From Syngnathus acus (taxonomy: Eukaryota > Chordata > Actinopteri > Syngnathiformes > Syngnathidae), in contig NC_051088.1 of NCBI RefSeq assembly GCF_901709675.1, positions 10,754,193 to 10,818,192 on the forward strand: 64,000 nt of DNA, written 5' to 3'. A model generated the notes under the pieces. That model was not told where the DNA came from. It was given only the letters and a program-made list of their open reading frames with translations, and did no database searches. A program made the position numbers and the translations under genes. Below, piece by piece: positions 1 to 13,269 of the stretch (within the stretch, counting starts at the first letter, position 1; each line of letters opens with the position of its first letter).

Positions 1-1895
1 GTGTGGCCAGATTTAAATTAATGCCAAAATATTATATTATCACACTTTAGAACTTTAACCACTGGCTGCACATTTCACAGTTGATGCAGACATTGGCCAG
101 TCTCAAGGCCAATCTGCACTAACAACTTGAAAGAAGTAGGAAAAAATAACAAGAAATAAAACACAAATAATGAATACACTAGAGAAATTTGAGCAGTTAA
201 ACAGTACAGTTTTGCTGGATTCAGTGTGTGTGTGAGTGTATCTCTGCTTACTAAATGCCAGGCTGCATTTAATGCAAGTGCCCAAGTTATCTGCAAAAAA
301 AGTACTTATCATGCAGCAGGCAGGCAGGCAGGCCTTGTTTGTGTTGATTCCAGTTAATCTTTCTGACTATTTATATCGTAGAAGCCTTAATATCTCTCAT
401 GTGTGCTGGCTTTATTTAATGTAAAGTGTACTAATTTTAATTTAATGATTTCTTTTTTGGAAAACACAGTAAAAAGGATTACTGTGGAATTAGGTTAAGG
501 GTAAAAAGGGATGAAGGTTGAACACAGTCTATTTTTGCACACTGGTTGACCTCCAGTTTGTTTGGATTTCGACACGAATTTCCCATGGGAAATATGGGGA
601 TTAAATTAACCGTCACATTATAAATATATAATAAAAACAACAAAACAGACAGTCCTAGCCATGAATGACAAGGGTGTATTTTTGTCATATAAGTATGGAA
701 CTAAGATAACAACTGTTAATAGTAAAGGTCAAAAACAGCCTGACTTTGATAATCCAAGACATGACATGTTTTAATAACTAGGTACCTTTTTTTTTTTTTA
801 ATTGATTGCAACGGCATTTACTACACCGTGCATTCAGGCGCAGTTGATAACAGTGTTGTTGTTACAGCCACGCTTCTGTTACTTGCTCTCCTCCCGGTGC
901 TCAATGTGAAATATTCATGGGTGCAAAAAGCATGGGAGGGATCTCTGACTGAGCCCACGGATGCAAAAGAATAAGGCCGACTCCCCCTCAGGCTAGTAGA
1001 GAACGCACAAGCTGGCTTTCGATGGTGTGCGAGGCGAAGCGCCGCGTGCCCTTTTCTCGTTATGTGTGTGCAAGTTTGTGTCATTGCTGATGAAGAGAGC
1101 TGATGTGAAGACTGGTAATTGCTTTTTCTGTATCGCTCAGACATGGTTTTCAAAGAGTCAAAGATATTTGGAGCTATAGGGTTAGTGAGCTTCGAGTCTG
1201 TGTGTGTTGTATGCAAACTCCAGAACAACAGAGCCTAGCTTTGATTTAGCAGGGGACAACATTTTGTTTTTTCATGTCGAGGAGTGCTTTTGGATTTGTG
1301 CGCATCTGTTAGCGTGGCTGCTCTGAAACCTCCTAATCTCCCACTCTCAATTTAGTGATACTTCCAAGTCAGCAAGTACTTTGGAGCTCACTCAACAGAG
1401 CACAAAGTGCCACAGTCAAGTGAAGTCAGCCATTGCAAATGTGCTGCAGAGATCTCAAAATTTTAATTTTGAACTAGAATGGCCCTCGACAGAGCACATA
1501 CTACACCAAGGTCAAACAACAATGCCAGATAATGATTGTTTCCTATATGTTAGCATCGCAGCTAGTGCAACAACAACCACTTTTGGGACTACACAGTGGT
1601 CATCTGTCAGATGTGCTCTTTTGATTAAATTTCTCTTCTCAGGGCTATTAAGGTTCTTAATTCCAAGGTCAACACATCACATTTTACTCATTAGCCTGGC
1701 TTACATGGAGACTTTTCTGTCCTTCTGAGATTGAATATTTATCAGGCATCTGTTTACTTGTGACGTGATCTATTTTGATCTGCCATTTACCTGCTCTACT
1801 CTGTTAATCAGATCAGCCATGGAGATCATCCACCTATTAGTACACAGTAATTGTGTGATTGTTTTAACACTTTAATTAAAGCTTGATAAAAACAA

Positions 1896-1950
<55 letters not shown>

Positions 1951-2323
1951 GAGAGAGAGAGAGAGAGAAAGAGAAAGAGTTTTTCAAAGTTTGCGAGAAT
2001 GTGTCAAATCTGTAATCTGTACATCGAGTTAAGTAAGCGTCCTTGAGTCCCATGAAAGAATCTAGATAAATAGAAATAAGATGAGCTACCCATCCATCCA
2101 TAGCACTTAAAAAACGGGAGTACCTAAAACCCACACAATCATGGGGAGAACATTCAGAGTCCCCTCAAAGATGTTCCAACGGAGATGTGTGTGGTGAAAT
2201 GATTAGTAATAGTAATTATTTCATTTGGACGACTCTGTAAGACTATGTAATACCTTTATGGTTTCCTAGCATTGATCCAATATGGTTCTGGGAAGCAAAT
2301 GTGGGGATGAGAGAGTTACTCAC
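1..2323 (-). other. plxna2: Partial plxna2 intron after the last visible exon
   Basis: This is intronic sequence continuing past the left edge. It contains a GA microsatellite at 1899-1978 and no exon I can recognise. The 135-codon open frame around 821-1228 on the minus strand shows no domain, no plexin similarity and no convincing splice sites. Confidence 0.7.
1899..1978. repeat. GA dinucleotide microsatellite
   Basis: About 80 bp of GA repeats with a few GT and AAA interruptions towards the right end. The minus-strand SLSLSL frame across it is an artefact of the repeat. Confidence 0.98.
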
Positions 2324-2420
2324 AGTTGATGGACACTGCAGTTATAAAACTTGACCTCCGTGCTAATGAGCATCTGACCCGTCTCCTTTGAATTGAGTCT
2401 TAGCTCAACACCCGACCAAT
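2324..2420 (-). CDS. plxna2: Plexin A2 exon: end of IPT 1, entering PSI 2
   Basis: This 97-nt exon is shorter than a typical ORF cut-off and was found by looking for the expected next plexin exon. The acceptor is gtctcctctctctcag and the donor gtgagt. With the G carried over from the exon at 4553-4706 it reads D then [20 protein letters not shown], then [11 protein letters not shown], then two bases of Leu. The family signature is the SKETG motif followed by FYNCS. NCS is a possible N-glycosylation site and its cysteine opens the second PSI region. It is the last exon visible; the following exon (the CLSC...CHWCKY block in plexin A proteins) is not found in 1-2323 and should lie beyond the left edge. 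Confidence 0.94.
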
Positions 2421-3230
2421 CTGAGAGAGAGGAGACACAAGAAGAAGGTGAAGACAATGTATTGTAAAATATTGTCATTCTATGTCAGTCAAACATATTT
2501 ATTGTATTGTCAGAAATGTGGTCCTACGGAATTAGGAAAGGTTATATTTTGCGAGAGTCCATAATTGATTTCTTATTCAGAGAATTTATTGGCCATCAAA
2601 GCCATTACATACAAAGCATGATACATGTGATACAAAAGATATAAATGCCAGTAGACCAAAAGGTCAAAGGTGAAAACAATGAAAAAGCAATGATGTCATG
2701 GCATTTCATTAAAGTAGTTACTAGGTGCCCATTTAAATCACGCTCATGTCTGTAATACACTTCTCAAACTCCCTTGGGAGGAAGATCTATTGTATCTGGG
2801 GATTCGTATAATATGATTTAGATGTTTAAACTAACGTTAAAGTCGTCAATTGATGTCTTTAGTAGGCATTTTTGTCTTGTGAAATAATTTGTCAGCGTTA
2901 ATGGAAGCTGCTTCCTTTGATGTTATTTTTCCCTCATCAGGACCCATTCAATAATCTGTGTAAAATAGGGCAATTTCACAGAAGAATGTGTTGTGCAAGA
3001 GGCAACCTTGTCAGACAATTGAACACATTGTATTACTTGTGAATGTACAGAAACAGAAGAAATGATATCATATTCAAATTACCATAATACATTTACTTGA
3101 GAAAATAAATTGTAAAAACATAATAAGATTTTGTGTTCTTTTATGTATCCAAGCAGCGTTGCGGTGCACGCAGTAAAACAGCCTCTCATCTATCTCATCT
3201 AGCCACACGGGAATACAGACTCCATAAATA

Positions 3231-3276
<46 letters not shown>

Positions 3277-4552
3277 CTGTGATGTGTACACTTGTTTGTG
3301 CAGAGCAGCCTGAATTTCAGATGACATTCAGTGTGTAGGAGGTTTGTGTGACCCACAATGCCCTGTTCTCTCTGTAGCACCTGTTGGGAATCAGGCTCTG
3401 GTTTCACACAAGTGTGTGGACACGTTTGCCTCTGAACATCCGGTGCAGAGTTGCTGTTGGCACAAACACCTCCAAGATTCAGAAATGAGACGCTCTCCTT
3501 AATTTTGCACGCTGTTGTCATGTTAATGTCTGACTAATCTAGAATATAAAAAATACTCAGGTCAAAAGGTCAAAAAGTCCAAGCCCTCATTTTGTGCTTT
3601 TGTTTTGGGTACCTGGGTATCATTACAAATTCTAACAGCTGTTGTTGGACCCCAAATATGTCTTTTGGCGTGACAAGATGGCCACAAGGTGCTGAAACCA
3701 AACATACTGAATAATAGATGATGTGCAGTGAGTGTGAGAATCACTGTGTGTTTTGAGGAGGCTGGGCAGTGGGGGTGCTAATCCTCCATCCTGTGAGTAA
3801 ATGACAGCTCTGTTTGCCCACAACTCCCACAGGGGAATGCATCATTGGTGCCCAGACACGAATGTTCTCCCTCAGGTAAATGTCAGTCGCACTCCCCCAA
3901 TCTTCTCTTAAGCCACACAGCTATTTCACTCACTTTGCAGAAGAGCAATGGAAGAGTGGAGATGCCAAAATATTGGACTCCAGCAAGATCAGCGACTGCG
4001 GCGACAAATAAGTAACCAGATATAAATATATGTAAAATTATGGTTATTTTAAAATTAACATTGTTCTAACTTCCATTTTGAACTCTCACTCATGTGCCCA
4101 AATATGGTTTCTTGCCCAATAAAGTGTGTTTTCTTTGTCCAGGTAATATATCTCTCAGGAGGAGACCGTCGCTCAGTGCCAGAGAGCTAATCCACTACAT
4201 TAACTGCCCTGTCATCCCCAAACCAACATGTTAGAACATTTGCGTCCACAAACAACCGGAGGGCCCTAATGCGCTCAGCCGTACCATCAGCCACGGGCCG
4301 GGAGAGGGTACCAATCTTGTTCTCCATCACGTACTAATATGGCAGGGCTTCTTATCAGGCACACCTCTCGGCTACTCCACCGATGCTGGGTCAGTGTGAG
4401 CTTGATGTGCACTGGTCTGAAGATGATGCTGAATGAATGGTGTATGTGTATGTTTTGAGTTCAAGGCTTGGTTTCAGTTTTTGTAAAAGAAACTGGACAT
4501 TCATTGCTTACTAAATAGTGGTGGTTTGCTGTGATGATAGTATCAAGTGTAC
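2421..4552 (-). other. plxna2: plxna2 intron (2,132 bp)
   Basis: The intron is bounded by the gtacac donor at the 4553 side and a ctctctctcag acceptor at the 2420 side. It holds a GT microsatellite at 3233-3275 and otherwise unremarkable AT-rich sequence. No gene is seen inside. Confidence 0.85.
3233..3275. repeat. GT dinucleotide microsatellite
   Basis: A nearly pure GT run of about 43 bp inside the intron between the IPT exons. Confidence 0.98.
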
Positions 4553-4706
4553 CTTGGTCGGACGGGATGAGAGGGACGTCCTTGGCAGCAGGAGACACGC
4601 ACAGTATCTGGTTGCCACTCACTTGCCCATCCACCTCCGTCAGATTGCCGAAGGAACAAGTTATTCCTGCCGAAAGGTCTGGAACATCGCTGACCTTCAC
4701 CAGTAA
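4553..4706 (-). CDS. plxna2: Plexin A2 exon: first IPT/TIG domain
   Basis: This 154-nt exon starts in phase 0 after a strong acceptor (ctgtccttccactctcag). It encodes 51 residues and ends with CAA G before a gtacac donor (phase 1). The peptide begins [20 protein letters not shown], then reads [19 protein letters not shown] and [10 protein letters not shown]. This is the start of the first immunoglobulin-like plexin/transcription-factor (IPT/TIG) domain of the extracellular stalk. DLSAG, the paired cysteines and the CxSP motif are family hallmarks. NLTEVxGQVSG is close to plexin A2; plexin A4 reads LSEMDGLVVGNQ here by memory. NLT is a possible N-glycosylation sequon. The donor is the least canonical of the five but the frame to the next exon (DQ then D W) is correct. 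Confidence 0.95.
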
Positions 4707-7420
4707 CTGAGAGTGGAAGGACAGAAATAAGAAACCTTCTGTTTGAAAACAACAAAAGCAACAACAACACCCAATACTGTTTATCATAAGAAATTATTGA
4801 AACCTTTTTGAAAAACAGAACATTGAACATATGTTATACATGTGGTTTCAAAAATATGTTTTTTTAATTTGCTTTTTGCTACATACTTTGGAAATGTGAT
4901 AAACCTCATTGGGAAATTGTTAAGTTAATATCACCATAAAATGGAGATACCGTTTAGGTAAGCTTAGCATGGAGCAATGAGAATGTTCTGTGCGTTGTGA
5001 ATTACTTATGCGAAAAGCCACACGTGCGCATATGGAGATGCGCCCGTTTGAAGTCATTCTCGGGAGAGCGGTGACACAGGCGAGGCAGTTTTCTGCTGCT
5101 CTGCCTGGGAATAAACTTATTTATAAATACATTTTGCAGACACGTGTCATGTGATTACGCTCTCATCCAAAGGAGACAGTAGCCCGGGTAATTATCATCG
5201 TGGCATTTCATCGTCTTGGTCCATTAGCAGTTATATATGGGCCACGCTGTTTGAAGTTTCTCTTTGTTTTTATCTGCCTCTGAACTAAACACCGCAGGGC
5301 TGCTGGGACCAACGAGGCAACCGAGCAGCTTAACTGTCGGCCTTTTAAGAGATGCACAATGTCCCGACAGCGGATGATGTGGTGTCCCGTGTTGGCAAAG
5401 GATGGTCACTGTCAAAAGGATGCTGACGATCTTGTTTCATCAGTTTTTATTGTTAAGAATCAATGTTGATCACCTGCAATTTGATAAGTATTTATCTATC
5501 ATTATTGTTATAATTATTATTATTCTGAAGGCAGTAGTGCCATTTACTTGGTGGTCTGAACAGTCCGGGTACATGGCTCAGGCCATTTGCAGGCCCCTTG
5601 CAATTGAAACAATTGCAAAGCAATTGAGTCATCACTGATGATAGTCAGCAAGCCTTCCAGCCTTCATCAAGTAAATCGGCAGAAATGTAATAATCATTTA
5701 CTCAACAACACTTGATTGTGCAAAATTCGTTTCCGGGTGTCATTTCCCAATGTCACTTAGGTGTTTTGTCTACTGCACCACCTTTTGGGCACATTGCGTG
5801 GTGTTTTTGTGCTTCTGGAGATTGCAATGTCCTGCAAGGACGTGTTTAACCAGATTCTGTTGAATCAAAAGCCATCCAACAATTTCCTTTGTTTTTTCGC
5901 AATCAGTACGTTTTTTCCTCGCTGACTTCCGACATTTTAAAAGCATAGACAAAGCTAGCATACAAGATAGGAATAAACTGTTCGACTTCTGCTTGGAAAT
6001 TGGTACTCAGTTGAAACTCTTTCTTCCAGTTTTGAACCATCAGTGCAACACTGCAGGGACATATTTAGCCGCACTAGTAGTCAGCCAAAACCCATCGCTA
6101 GCAAGCCGGCGTCGCGTAAGTAGCTCCGAGCCTGCCTCAAACTCGCTTTTGACTCACAAACTGTGATTCAAAGGCTCTTGTTTCAAGCGCTGCATTTGTT
6201 GGTGTTCACGTCTAGAAACAAACACTAGTCTTAAAATGTCCATTCTCATTCATTATGCTGGGGATGGTTGATTACAACAGACGCAACAATCAGTGCTTTT
6301 TGTTTGACGTGGAATTTCCTGAGTAACCTCTCATGGTAATTAGCCTCTCGACATGTCCATATCTCGAATAAACACTCAACATTTTCTGCTAGACTTGTCT
6401 CCTGACTGTCAAGCTTTTTTTGTTTTTTTTGTTCCCTCGGCCGCCTTACCGGCGGTGGAGTGGGAGTTTTTTTTAGATTCTGGCAGCCTAATTGGCATGA
6501 GGTGTAATAAAGGTGATTGGATTGTTTCCTCTCTTTTCCTAGCACTCGAGTGAGGAGGCGGCGTTGTCATGGAGATAGTTAACTGGCCCTTTGGAATCTT
6601 ATGAATTTTGTCAGTGTGTTCTTGTGGATCGTTCGAAACAAACATGTTGAGTAAGACATGATGGCCAGAAACAGAACAATAAATAGACATACCATATTCT
6701 TCTGTTAAAACAAAAAATGTGTTGCCTCTGAAATAACCACACATTTTCCTTTCGTCTCACCCCCTTGTATTAATATACAAATACAGCAAAAGCAGACAGG
6801 GTGAAGCCGCTTATTTTCTGGACAATCGCAGCATGTTGTTTGTGGATGTAGTTTCATAAAATGATAACATGTGGTGTCCCAAAACTTTGCTTTTTGATAA
6901 GAGCACCAATGGTTGCAGTCTTTAACTGTAGCAAGAAAGTCATTGCCAGGTGTGTGGGTGAGTCGCCAACTGTGAATTGTTGGCGATAGTCTGGTTCAGT
7001 AGCGTTCAGCTTTACCAGTAGATGTGCAGCGAGCCTAAGAACATCCTCACACGTGCACATTTTTGGCCAAATTAGCGTCCAAACGCACTGTGCACTTGGG
7101 CAACATTTACCACCCACTCAGCCTCCCACACAAACACATCTTGGCAACCATATTGGTTGCTTTGCACCATGCAAATATGCGTATGCGTGCTGAAACGCCA
7201 ACACAAAGCTCTTATGAACCTTCCTGTCTCATGTTTATGCATTACACACAATCAAGACAAGGGAGTCATTTCACATGATTCTGCTTCTGTACGTAGGTAG
7301 CACTTATGAAGATGAGAAGTACTTTTTGACATTCATGTCCAAGTTCTTTGGCGTTATGTATGTATTTTGTGTGTGTGTGTATGTGTGCACGCATCCATGC
7401 GTGTGTTTGTGTAAACTTAC
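4707..7420 (-). other. plxna2: plxna2 intron (2,714 bp)
   Basis: The intron runs from the gtaagt donor at 7420 to the pyrimidine-rich acceptor at 4707. Apart from short GT runs near 7366-7386 there is no repeat I can name. The stretch near 4980-5240 looks like unique sequence with mixed AT-rich motifs, but nothing functional is demonstrated. Confidence 0.85.
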
Positions 7421-7544
7421 TGGTACACTAGGCTCAGACACCGCGATGCTGTCGGGGTACACGGTGATCTTCACGCACTGGTCCAGAGAGGCGGCGAAAC
7501 GGTACGGCTCATGTGCACGATTGCAACGGTTCCTCTGGGAGCAT
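7421..7544 (-). CDS. plxna2: Plexin A2 exon: second half of PSI 1 and linker to IPT 1
   Basis: This 124-nt exon completes the split codon AT|A (Ile), then reads 41 codons to a phase-0 donor, CCA followed by gtaagt. The acceptor is ...catctgttcag. The peptide opens CSQRNRCNRAHEPYRFAASL and continues DQCVKITVYPDSIAVSE. It provides PSI cysteines six to eight, so the two PSI exons together have exactly eight. EPxRFAAS and xSISVSE are recognisable plexin A2 landmarks. The linker before the first IPT/TIG domain looks slightly shorter than I recall for mammalian plexin A2, around SEPSVP|LLVKVSD. Residue 1 of the joined codon is Ile where human A2 has Met; A1 also has Ile there. The reading frame runs a little past the donor into the intron before a stop. 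Confidence 0.95.
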
Positions 7545-9202
7545 CTGAACAGATGACAGCATTTCATTGGACTTAATGTAAGAAAAAAAAGGGGCAGTTG
7601 TTTTCTGAATAACACGTGATAGGTGCTCAATGTGCAGATTTCCCTCAGGATTGAACAATCCAAAACGTACATCAAGTGTGTAGATTATATTGTAAACCAA
7701 GGACTTTCATTTGAAGCATCGATGCGAGTGGTGTGGTAAATTGGAGCCCATCTGTTTGTGTGGATTTACAAGAGATCCTTGGTGAATATGGAGATTGCGC
7801 CATTAACTTCATTGCGCTCGCTACACAACCGCCAACTGCCATATCTTGCCACTTGTGTATACCACGTATGTGATTTTAAGTTTTTCTATAGTAATTGTGT
7901 TATGTTAGTAACTGCATTTATTTGTATGACAATAAATATAGTGCTTAAGGTTTTATGAGGGGAGCAGTCAGTTTAGAATGCTACAATGCATTATTCAACA
8001 TATAATTAATTCTTTGTAAGTTTCTTTAGTATTTGGCTTGCCATTAATGCTAATGCTTTTACATAAAATCTGGAAAGTTGGATGAGGTCAGTTGATTAAT
8101 CGACAACTGATCAATTATCAAAAAATTGATACATATTTTTAAAAATCGATTAATTGTTTAGATACCTGGTCAAAATTAAAATGGTCTAAATCTACTGAAT
8201 TTTAGTGCAGATTCCTTTTTTTTTTCTTCCAGAATAAGACATCTCCAAACATCTGCTTTTACTTACTTACGACAATTATTTTTTTTTTTGCGAATTGTTA
8301 CGCACCAAACAAGGTATGAATCAATAATTATTCTTATTGATTTTTTTACAGTTTCCATTTTAATTCTGCAAACAAACGTGAAAATGAAGCATGAATGGAG
8401 ATGTTCCCAGTGAACCTATGTAAGTCCACAAGCGAAACAATTGTGAACCACCGTTGTTTGTTTCCATCAAAGTTTACCCCAATATAGCAACTATGGTACC
8501 ATGACCTGGCATGTTTTGTCAACAATTATGTCTTAATGTGAGACTTTTTGTAACTCTCTAACCTTCTCACACATAGCTCCAGTAGAGTGCAAATGACACT
8601 ATTCCCTCCTAATGGCAAGCTCATGCATCTCCCACACGACGTCTCCGCAATCTACCACGTCCCTCATTAAAACTCCGCCAACAACCGTTTCCTTCCTCCT
8701 TATTAACACCTCCTACAGTCGATCCTCCTCCATAGTGTCTAGCCTGCTTGCTTGATGTCTGGTTGCCGCAGCTCTAATTGGACTCCGACGGGTCAGCCCC
8801 GGTCCGCGGCGCTGGCTGATGGTCCACTACAGATTGTGGGCGTGCACGCGTGTCAATACGCATTAGGTCCCGTATCATGCTTCTGAAGCACATACTCACC
8901 CCTGCTGACTCTCAGTCACAGCTCTATCTAACAACGCTGGGCACAATTACCTTGTCAGAACTTTGGTCAACATCCAGCATATGACCAAGATGATACATGT
9001 GCACGCACACGCAGGAGGCATGTAGAACACTAATATGCACTCAACTCTCCATGGGGCTTCAGAGAGCAACAAAGTGCTGAGTTAGTGAAGCAGTGTAGCA
9101 TTTTGAAGATCCCACTGGAAAAAGAGTTAGCGTACACATCTCATTTTTCTATATATATATATATATATATATGTGTTTATTTGTACTATTTTATTATATG
9201 TA

Positions 9203-9862
9203 CAGTAATCCCTCGTTGGTTCCAAGACCACTCGCGATAGGTGAAAATCCGCAAAGGAGTGTCAACCTCTCATTTTTAACATACATACATTTTTTTGTGT
9301 CTCAATAAATGTATATTAAACTACTATATAAGTGCATATGTTATCATTAGAACATTAAATAATAGTTTCAAACATGTAAATACTATATTAATACGTAGTA
9401 TAAATGACATACAGAAAATAATGTATAAATAATATAAATATATAAATATATATGATATGTGTGTGTGTGTGTGTGTGTAACATATGTAGATGTAGCTAAA
9501 GTGTACTGTAAATATGTTTTTTGAACTCTTTTATTATTATAACAAAGTTTTTATAACAAGGTACAAGTGTACATACTGTAAATATGTTTTTAGAATTATT
9601 TTGTTATTATTACAATTTTTTATAACAAGGTACAATACTGTAAATATGTTTTAGAACTCTTATTATTATAACAAGCTGTTTTATAAAAAGGTACAAGTGT
9701 ACATACTGCAATTTTGTGGGCACTCCCTGTCTTCTGCTGGCATGCGGGCAACTTTCGTGCCATAATTTCTCGATTTAGAATTTATTATTTTTTATTTGTG
9801 GAAAAAAATCCACGATGTACTGAAGCCGCGATAAATTCATGTCATGTAGCGAGGGATTACTG
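9203..9862. mobile_element. Pogo-like non-autonomous DNA transposon (MITE)
   Basis: The left end reads CAGTAATCCCTCG and the right end reads CGAGGGATTACTG, a perfect 13-bp terminal inverted repeat. Both ends are flanked by TA (9201-9202 and 9863-9864), the target site used by Tc1/mariner-type elements. Subterminal words (GGTTCCAAGACC, CGCGATA, AAATCCGC) resemble pogo/Tigger-like teleost elements. The 660-bp interior is AT-rich, has no transposase frame, and contains three diverged copies of a roughly 66-70 bp unit. The structure is seen directly; the family name is from recall. Confidence 0.82.
9500..9712. repeat. Three degenerate copies of a ~66-70 bp unit inside the MITE
   Basis: Each unit has the order ACTGTAAATATGTTTT, then a run of TTATTATTA, then TATAACAAGGTAC, with small indels between copies. 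The amplification is internal to the pogo-like element. Confidence 0.75.
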
Positions 9863-10534
9863 TATATTGAATTAAGCTATTATATGATTAGGACAAGTTT
9901 AGATTTTACTGTCTCTAACTCAACTCACGAGAGAAACACATTTTTTTTATTTTTTTTTTATTAATAAAATTTAATTTGGTCAGGCAATGTGTGATGAAAG
10001 AGTGGAGAATGGGTGATGTGGGTGTGGGTGAGTGTGGTAGGAGGGCAATGCAGGATGGCTGCTGTTGCCATGGTTTCGGGTCATGGCCATTATCTCTGTG
10101 TAGTTAGAAGCTGACCCTTTGCCTCTCTCATTAGCTGAGCGGGAAATGTTGACAAGAAGCCTTACTACACACAAATAAGCTGCTAATAGCAGCAAGGCGT
10201 AGTTTGATTTTTCTTTTTTATTAAACTATAGTGCTGTACTGTAATGATACTTGGTGCCTGACATTTATGACACATAAACATAAACATGTGCGTATGACAG
10301 TAAAAGATCAGCAGAGGCTGTCATAAAAACTGATGGCAATGACATTGAAGACACAAACAAACAGCATGTTTGATTGATTACAAAACGGAGAAAATGAATG
10401 AAAATATCTGCCAGATCAAGCAAAAGAATTTGGTATGATTCCTTCACACACTTTCAACACGATGGTTACTCAACCATTGTGGCTTAAGTCAAACTGTGGC
10501 AGGGTTTTTCATTTCTGGAATCGATTCATATGTT

Positions 10535-10700
10535 CCATCCATGCAGTAATCCATCCATCTATCCATCCATTTTCTGCAATGTGCATCCTCAGTGCACCCA
10601 ATACCTTCTGCAGTGGACATTGGGGAAGTGGTAGTGTACACCCTGTACTAGTTGTCAGCCATTCACAGGGGAATCAGCTAACTATAAACCATGCCGTGAT
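10535..10700 (-). mobile_element. Degraded tRNA-SINE 3' fragment
   Basis: The plus strand shows ATCCATCCATTTTCTGCA followed by a diverged version of the tail seen in the intact copy at 14628-14986, including ACACCCTGTACTAGTTGTCAGCCA. It is a 3' part only, in reverse orientation. Confidence 0.55.
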
Positions 10701-11886
10701 AACTATTCCAACCCTGTGACGCCCACACTGCATTACCATTCCAAGTTAGATTGAGAAAACTACAACATGCCTAAACGAATGCCCGGGCATTAACTTCCTA
10801 TAATGTAAAATCCTCTTTCGGGAGATGCCCGTGAGACTACGCGACAACCTAACAACCCTTGAGATGCTGTCTAGGACAGAGTGGATGCTTTTTGGCTCAC
10901 GGTCAGATGAAGACTCAACTACCCCATGAGCGAGACGGCGAATGAAGAGTGCTCAAGATGATGATGATCTCCCTTTGAGGTGCAATCAAATGCTGGCGGG
11001 GCTGATGAGTGTGCATCATCAAACACTCTCTCATTCTCCTGCTATCGTTTTCAGAGCTTTGCTATTCTTCCGAGTACGAAGGGGAGGCCTCGCAGCTGCG
11101 GGTGATTAGAGGACCTTGCAGCCTCCCATGAATGGGACAAAGAAGGAAGAAAGGAGAAAGTAAAAAGAAGCGGACGGCAGCAGCCCCCACCCCCCGGCCA
11201 TCTTGTCACCTCGCTCACAATCACAGCGGCAAAGCAGGTCGATAGTGCTCTGTGTTCAATTAACTACCACTGAAGGCATAAAAGAGAGATGGGGTAGGAT
11301 GAGAAGAAAAAAGGATGGACGTGTTGGAAGGCAACTGTGAGCAGGGTGGGGGGGTGATCAAAGTGAGGGATGTTTACGTGCAACCATCTCTGGCGTGTGG
11401 CGGAGCTCATTCGAGAGGGAAGAACGTCTTAAACGGGTAGACGAGATGAGTGGCGTAGCTTAGATATGAACTGTGCTTTGGCAGGGGGTACTCAGACATG
11501 GGAAAGATAATTTAGGAGAATCAACAGCTTGGGGAAAGTAAGGGGGCGCAGGGAGTCGGGGGTGATCACAGCTGTGGGTGGCAGCACAGCTGGCAAGACG
11601 TGTCATCTCCAATGCCAGAGATGAAGGGACGCTTTCGATGAAGGCAGAAGGCTGCAGTCGTTTTTGATTGACTCGTGCTCTTAAATTTGTTAGCGCAACC
11701 ATGGACGCTTCAACATTTCATCGCTTAACCTGGATTGGCTCAGAGTTACCATGCTGTGTGTGAATATGAACCAAATTAAAGTGCATTGGTGTTGAATGCA
11801 ATCATCAAACATGAATCAGTCTGATGCCTGAAATCTGTCGCCAACATTTGGTATAGCGGTGACAAGAATGTTCGATTTACTTTTAG

Positions 11887-12200
11887 TCAGTCATCTTCCG
11901 AACTGCTTATCCTCACGAGGGCCTATCCAAGCAGTCTTTGAGCGTGAGGTGGGGGACACCCGGAACCGGTCGCCAGCCAATCGCAGGGCACACAGACAAA
12001 CAACCTTTCACACCTATGGACAATTTGGAGTGGTCAATTGACCTACCATGCATGTTTTGAGGATGTTGGAGGAAACCGGAGCACCTTGACAAAACCCACG
12101 CAGGCACAGGGAGAACATGCAAACTCCACACAGGGAGGCTGGAGCTGGAATCGAACCCTGCACCTCTGAGAGGGACGGACGTGCTGAATAGTATGCCAAT
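11887..12200 (-). mobile_element. tRNA-derived SINE, old copy in reverse orientation
   Basis: In reverse complement this matches the 14628-14986 SINE over roughly 300 bp. Shared blocks include the GATTGGCTGGCGACCGGTTC-like body, CCTCCAACATCC, CATGTTCTCCCTGTGCC and a B-box-like GGTTCGATTCC at the head. It has more substitutions and small deletions than the 14.6-kb copy, so it is an older insertion. No clear target duplication is seen. Confidence 0.8.
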
Positions 12201-13269
12201 TCAGTTATCCAATATTTTAATACATCTTGTTTCTTTTTACGTGTCTTCCTATAGACATGAGTATAGATCATTGATGGATAAACTATTGCGCTCGAATGCG
12301 ATATTATAATTTTAAAATTGATCGTTCAATCGTATCAATCAGTCAAAACATTTGGTGGGGTTTTAATTAGATTTGAAAAAAATAAAACTAGAAGGCTATT
12401 TCTGTCAATGTGGACGATCAGTACGAGCAAATTAAGGCTTCATGATATTCTCAGAACTTTTTCTTCAACTCCGTGGTTTAATGGCTCATTATGTGTCATG
12501 AGGGGTCCATTCCGAGCAAACACAGGCCTGTGTTCTTAAAATATGCAACAACGTGTGGTATCCCCAAAGAAGAGGTCATCATCATCATTGTCATTGTTCT
12601 TCCAGAAACTTTGTTACCTACTGCTGACAAGGGTGCCGCCACACTCATGAAGGGGTCAGGACGGCGTGAAGGGGATTAGGAGCAAGGACAGGTGGTCTTA
12701 GGAGAACAGATGGCTGCCTGTTAACCTTCTTTATCCCTCAAATGTACAGTACAGAGGTTTGGCCGTGTGTTTGGACACGTGTAAAGGGAGACGGACCGAC
12801 ACGTAGACAAGACGCACGCAAACATGCTAATGAGACTGACAGCTTTTAGCACGCCGCAGCTGCTTGACCACTTAAAGATCATCACTCTCAATTCAAGTGG
12901 TGACTTTGCCTTATGGCACCCTGACAAAATACAACATATGGTGAGTTTTCTTTCTAGCCAATATGTATTTCATATTTAATACAGCACGGTGATTAAATTG
13001 CAAAGTAAATGCAATTATAAAAAACGTTTGGATGACGTATTTCCTCAAGAAATTCTCCTCAATCAAAATGACAAGAGTTTACAACTGTTAGCTAAGCTAC
13101 ATCTATTTTGTTTCTATTCCACTCTCTCTTCATTGTATTTTCAGTCTGGCATCACAACAAATATCTGATCTTAGGGAGGAGACTCACGACTGTTGCACCG
13201 ATAAACATTCAACTTTTGATTATTTGGACACTTATGGACTACATACGAACATCACTAATTAATTTGAGT

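Noticed and set aside
821-1228. 135-codon minus-strand open frame near the window edge
   Set aside because: No plexin motif (CLSC, CHWCKY) or other domain is visible, and it lacks plausible exon borders.
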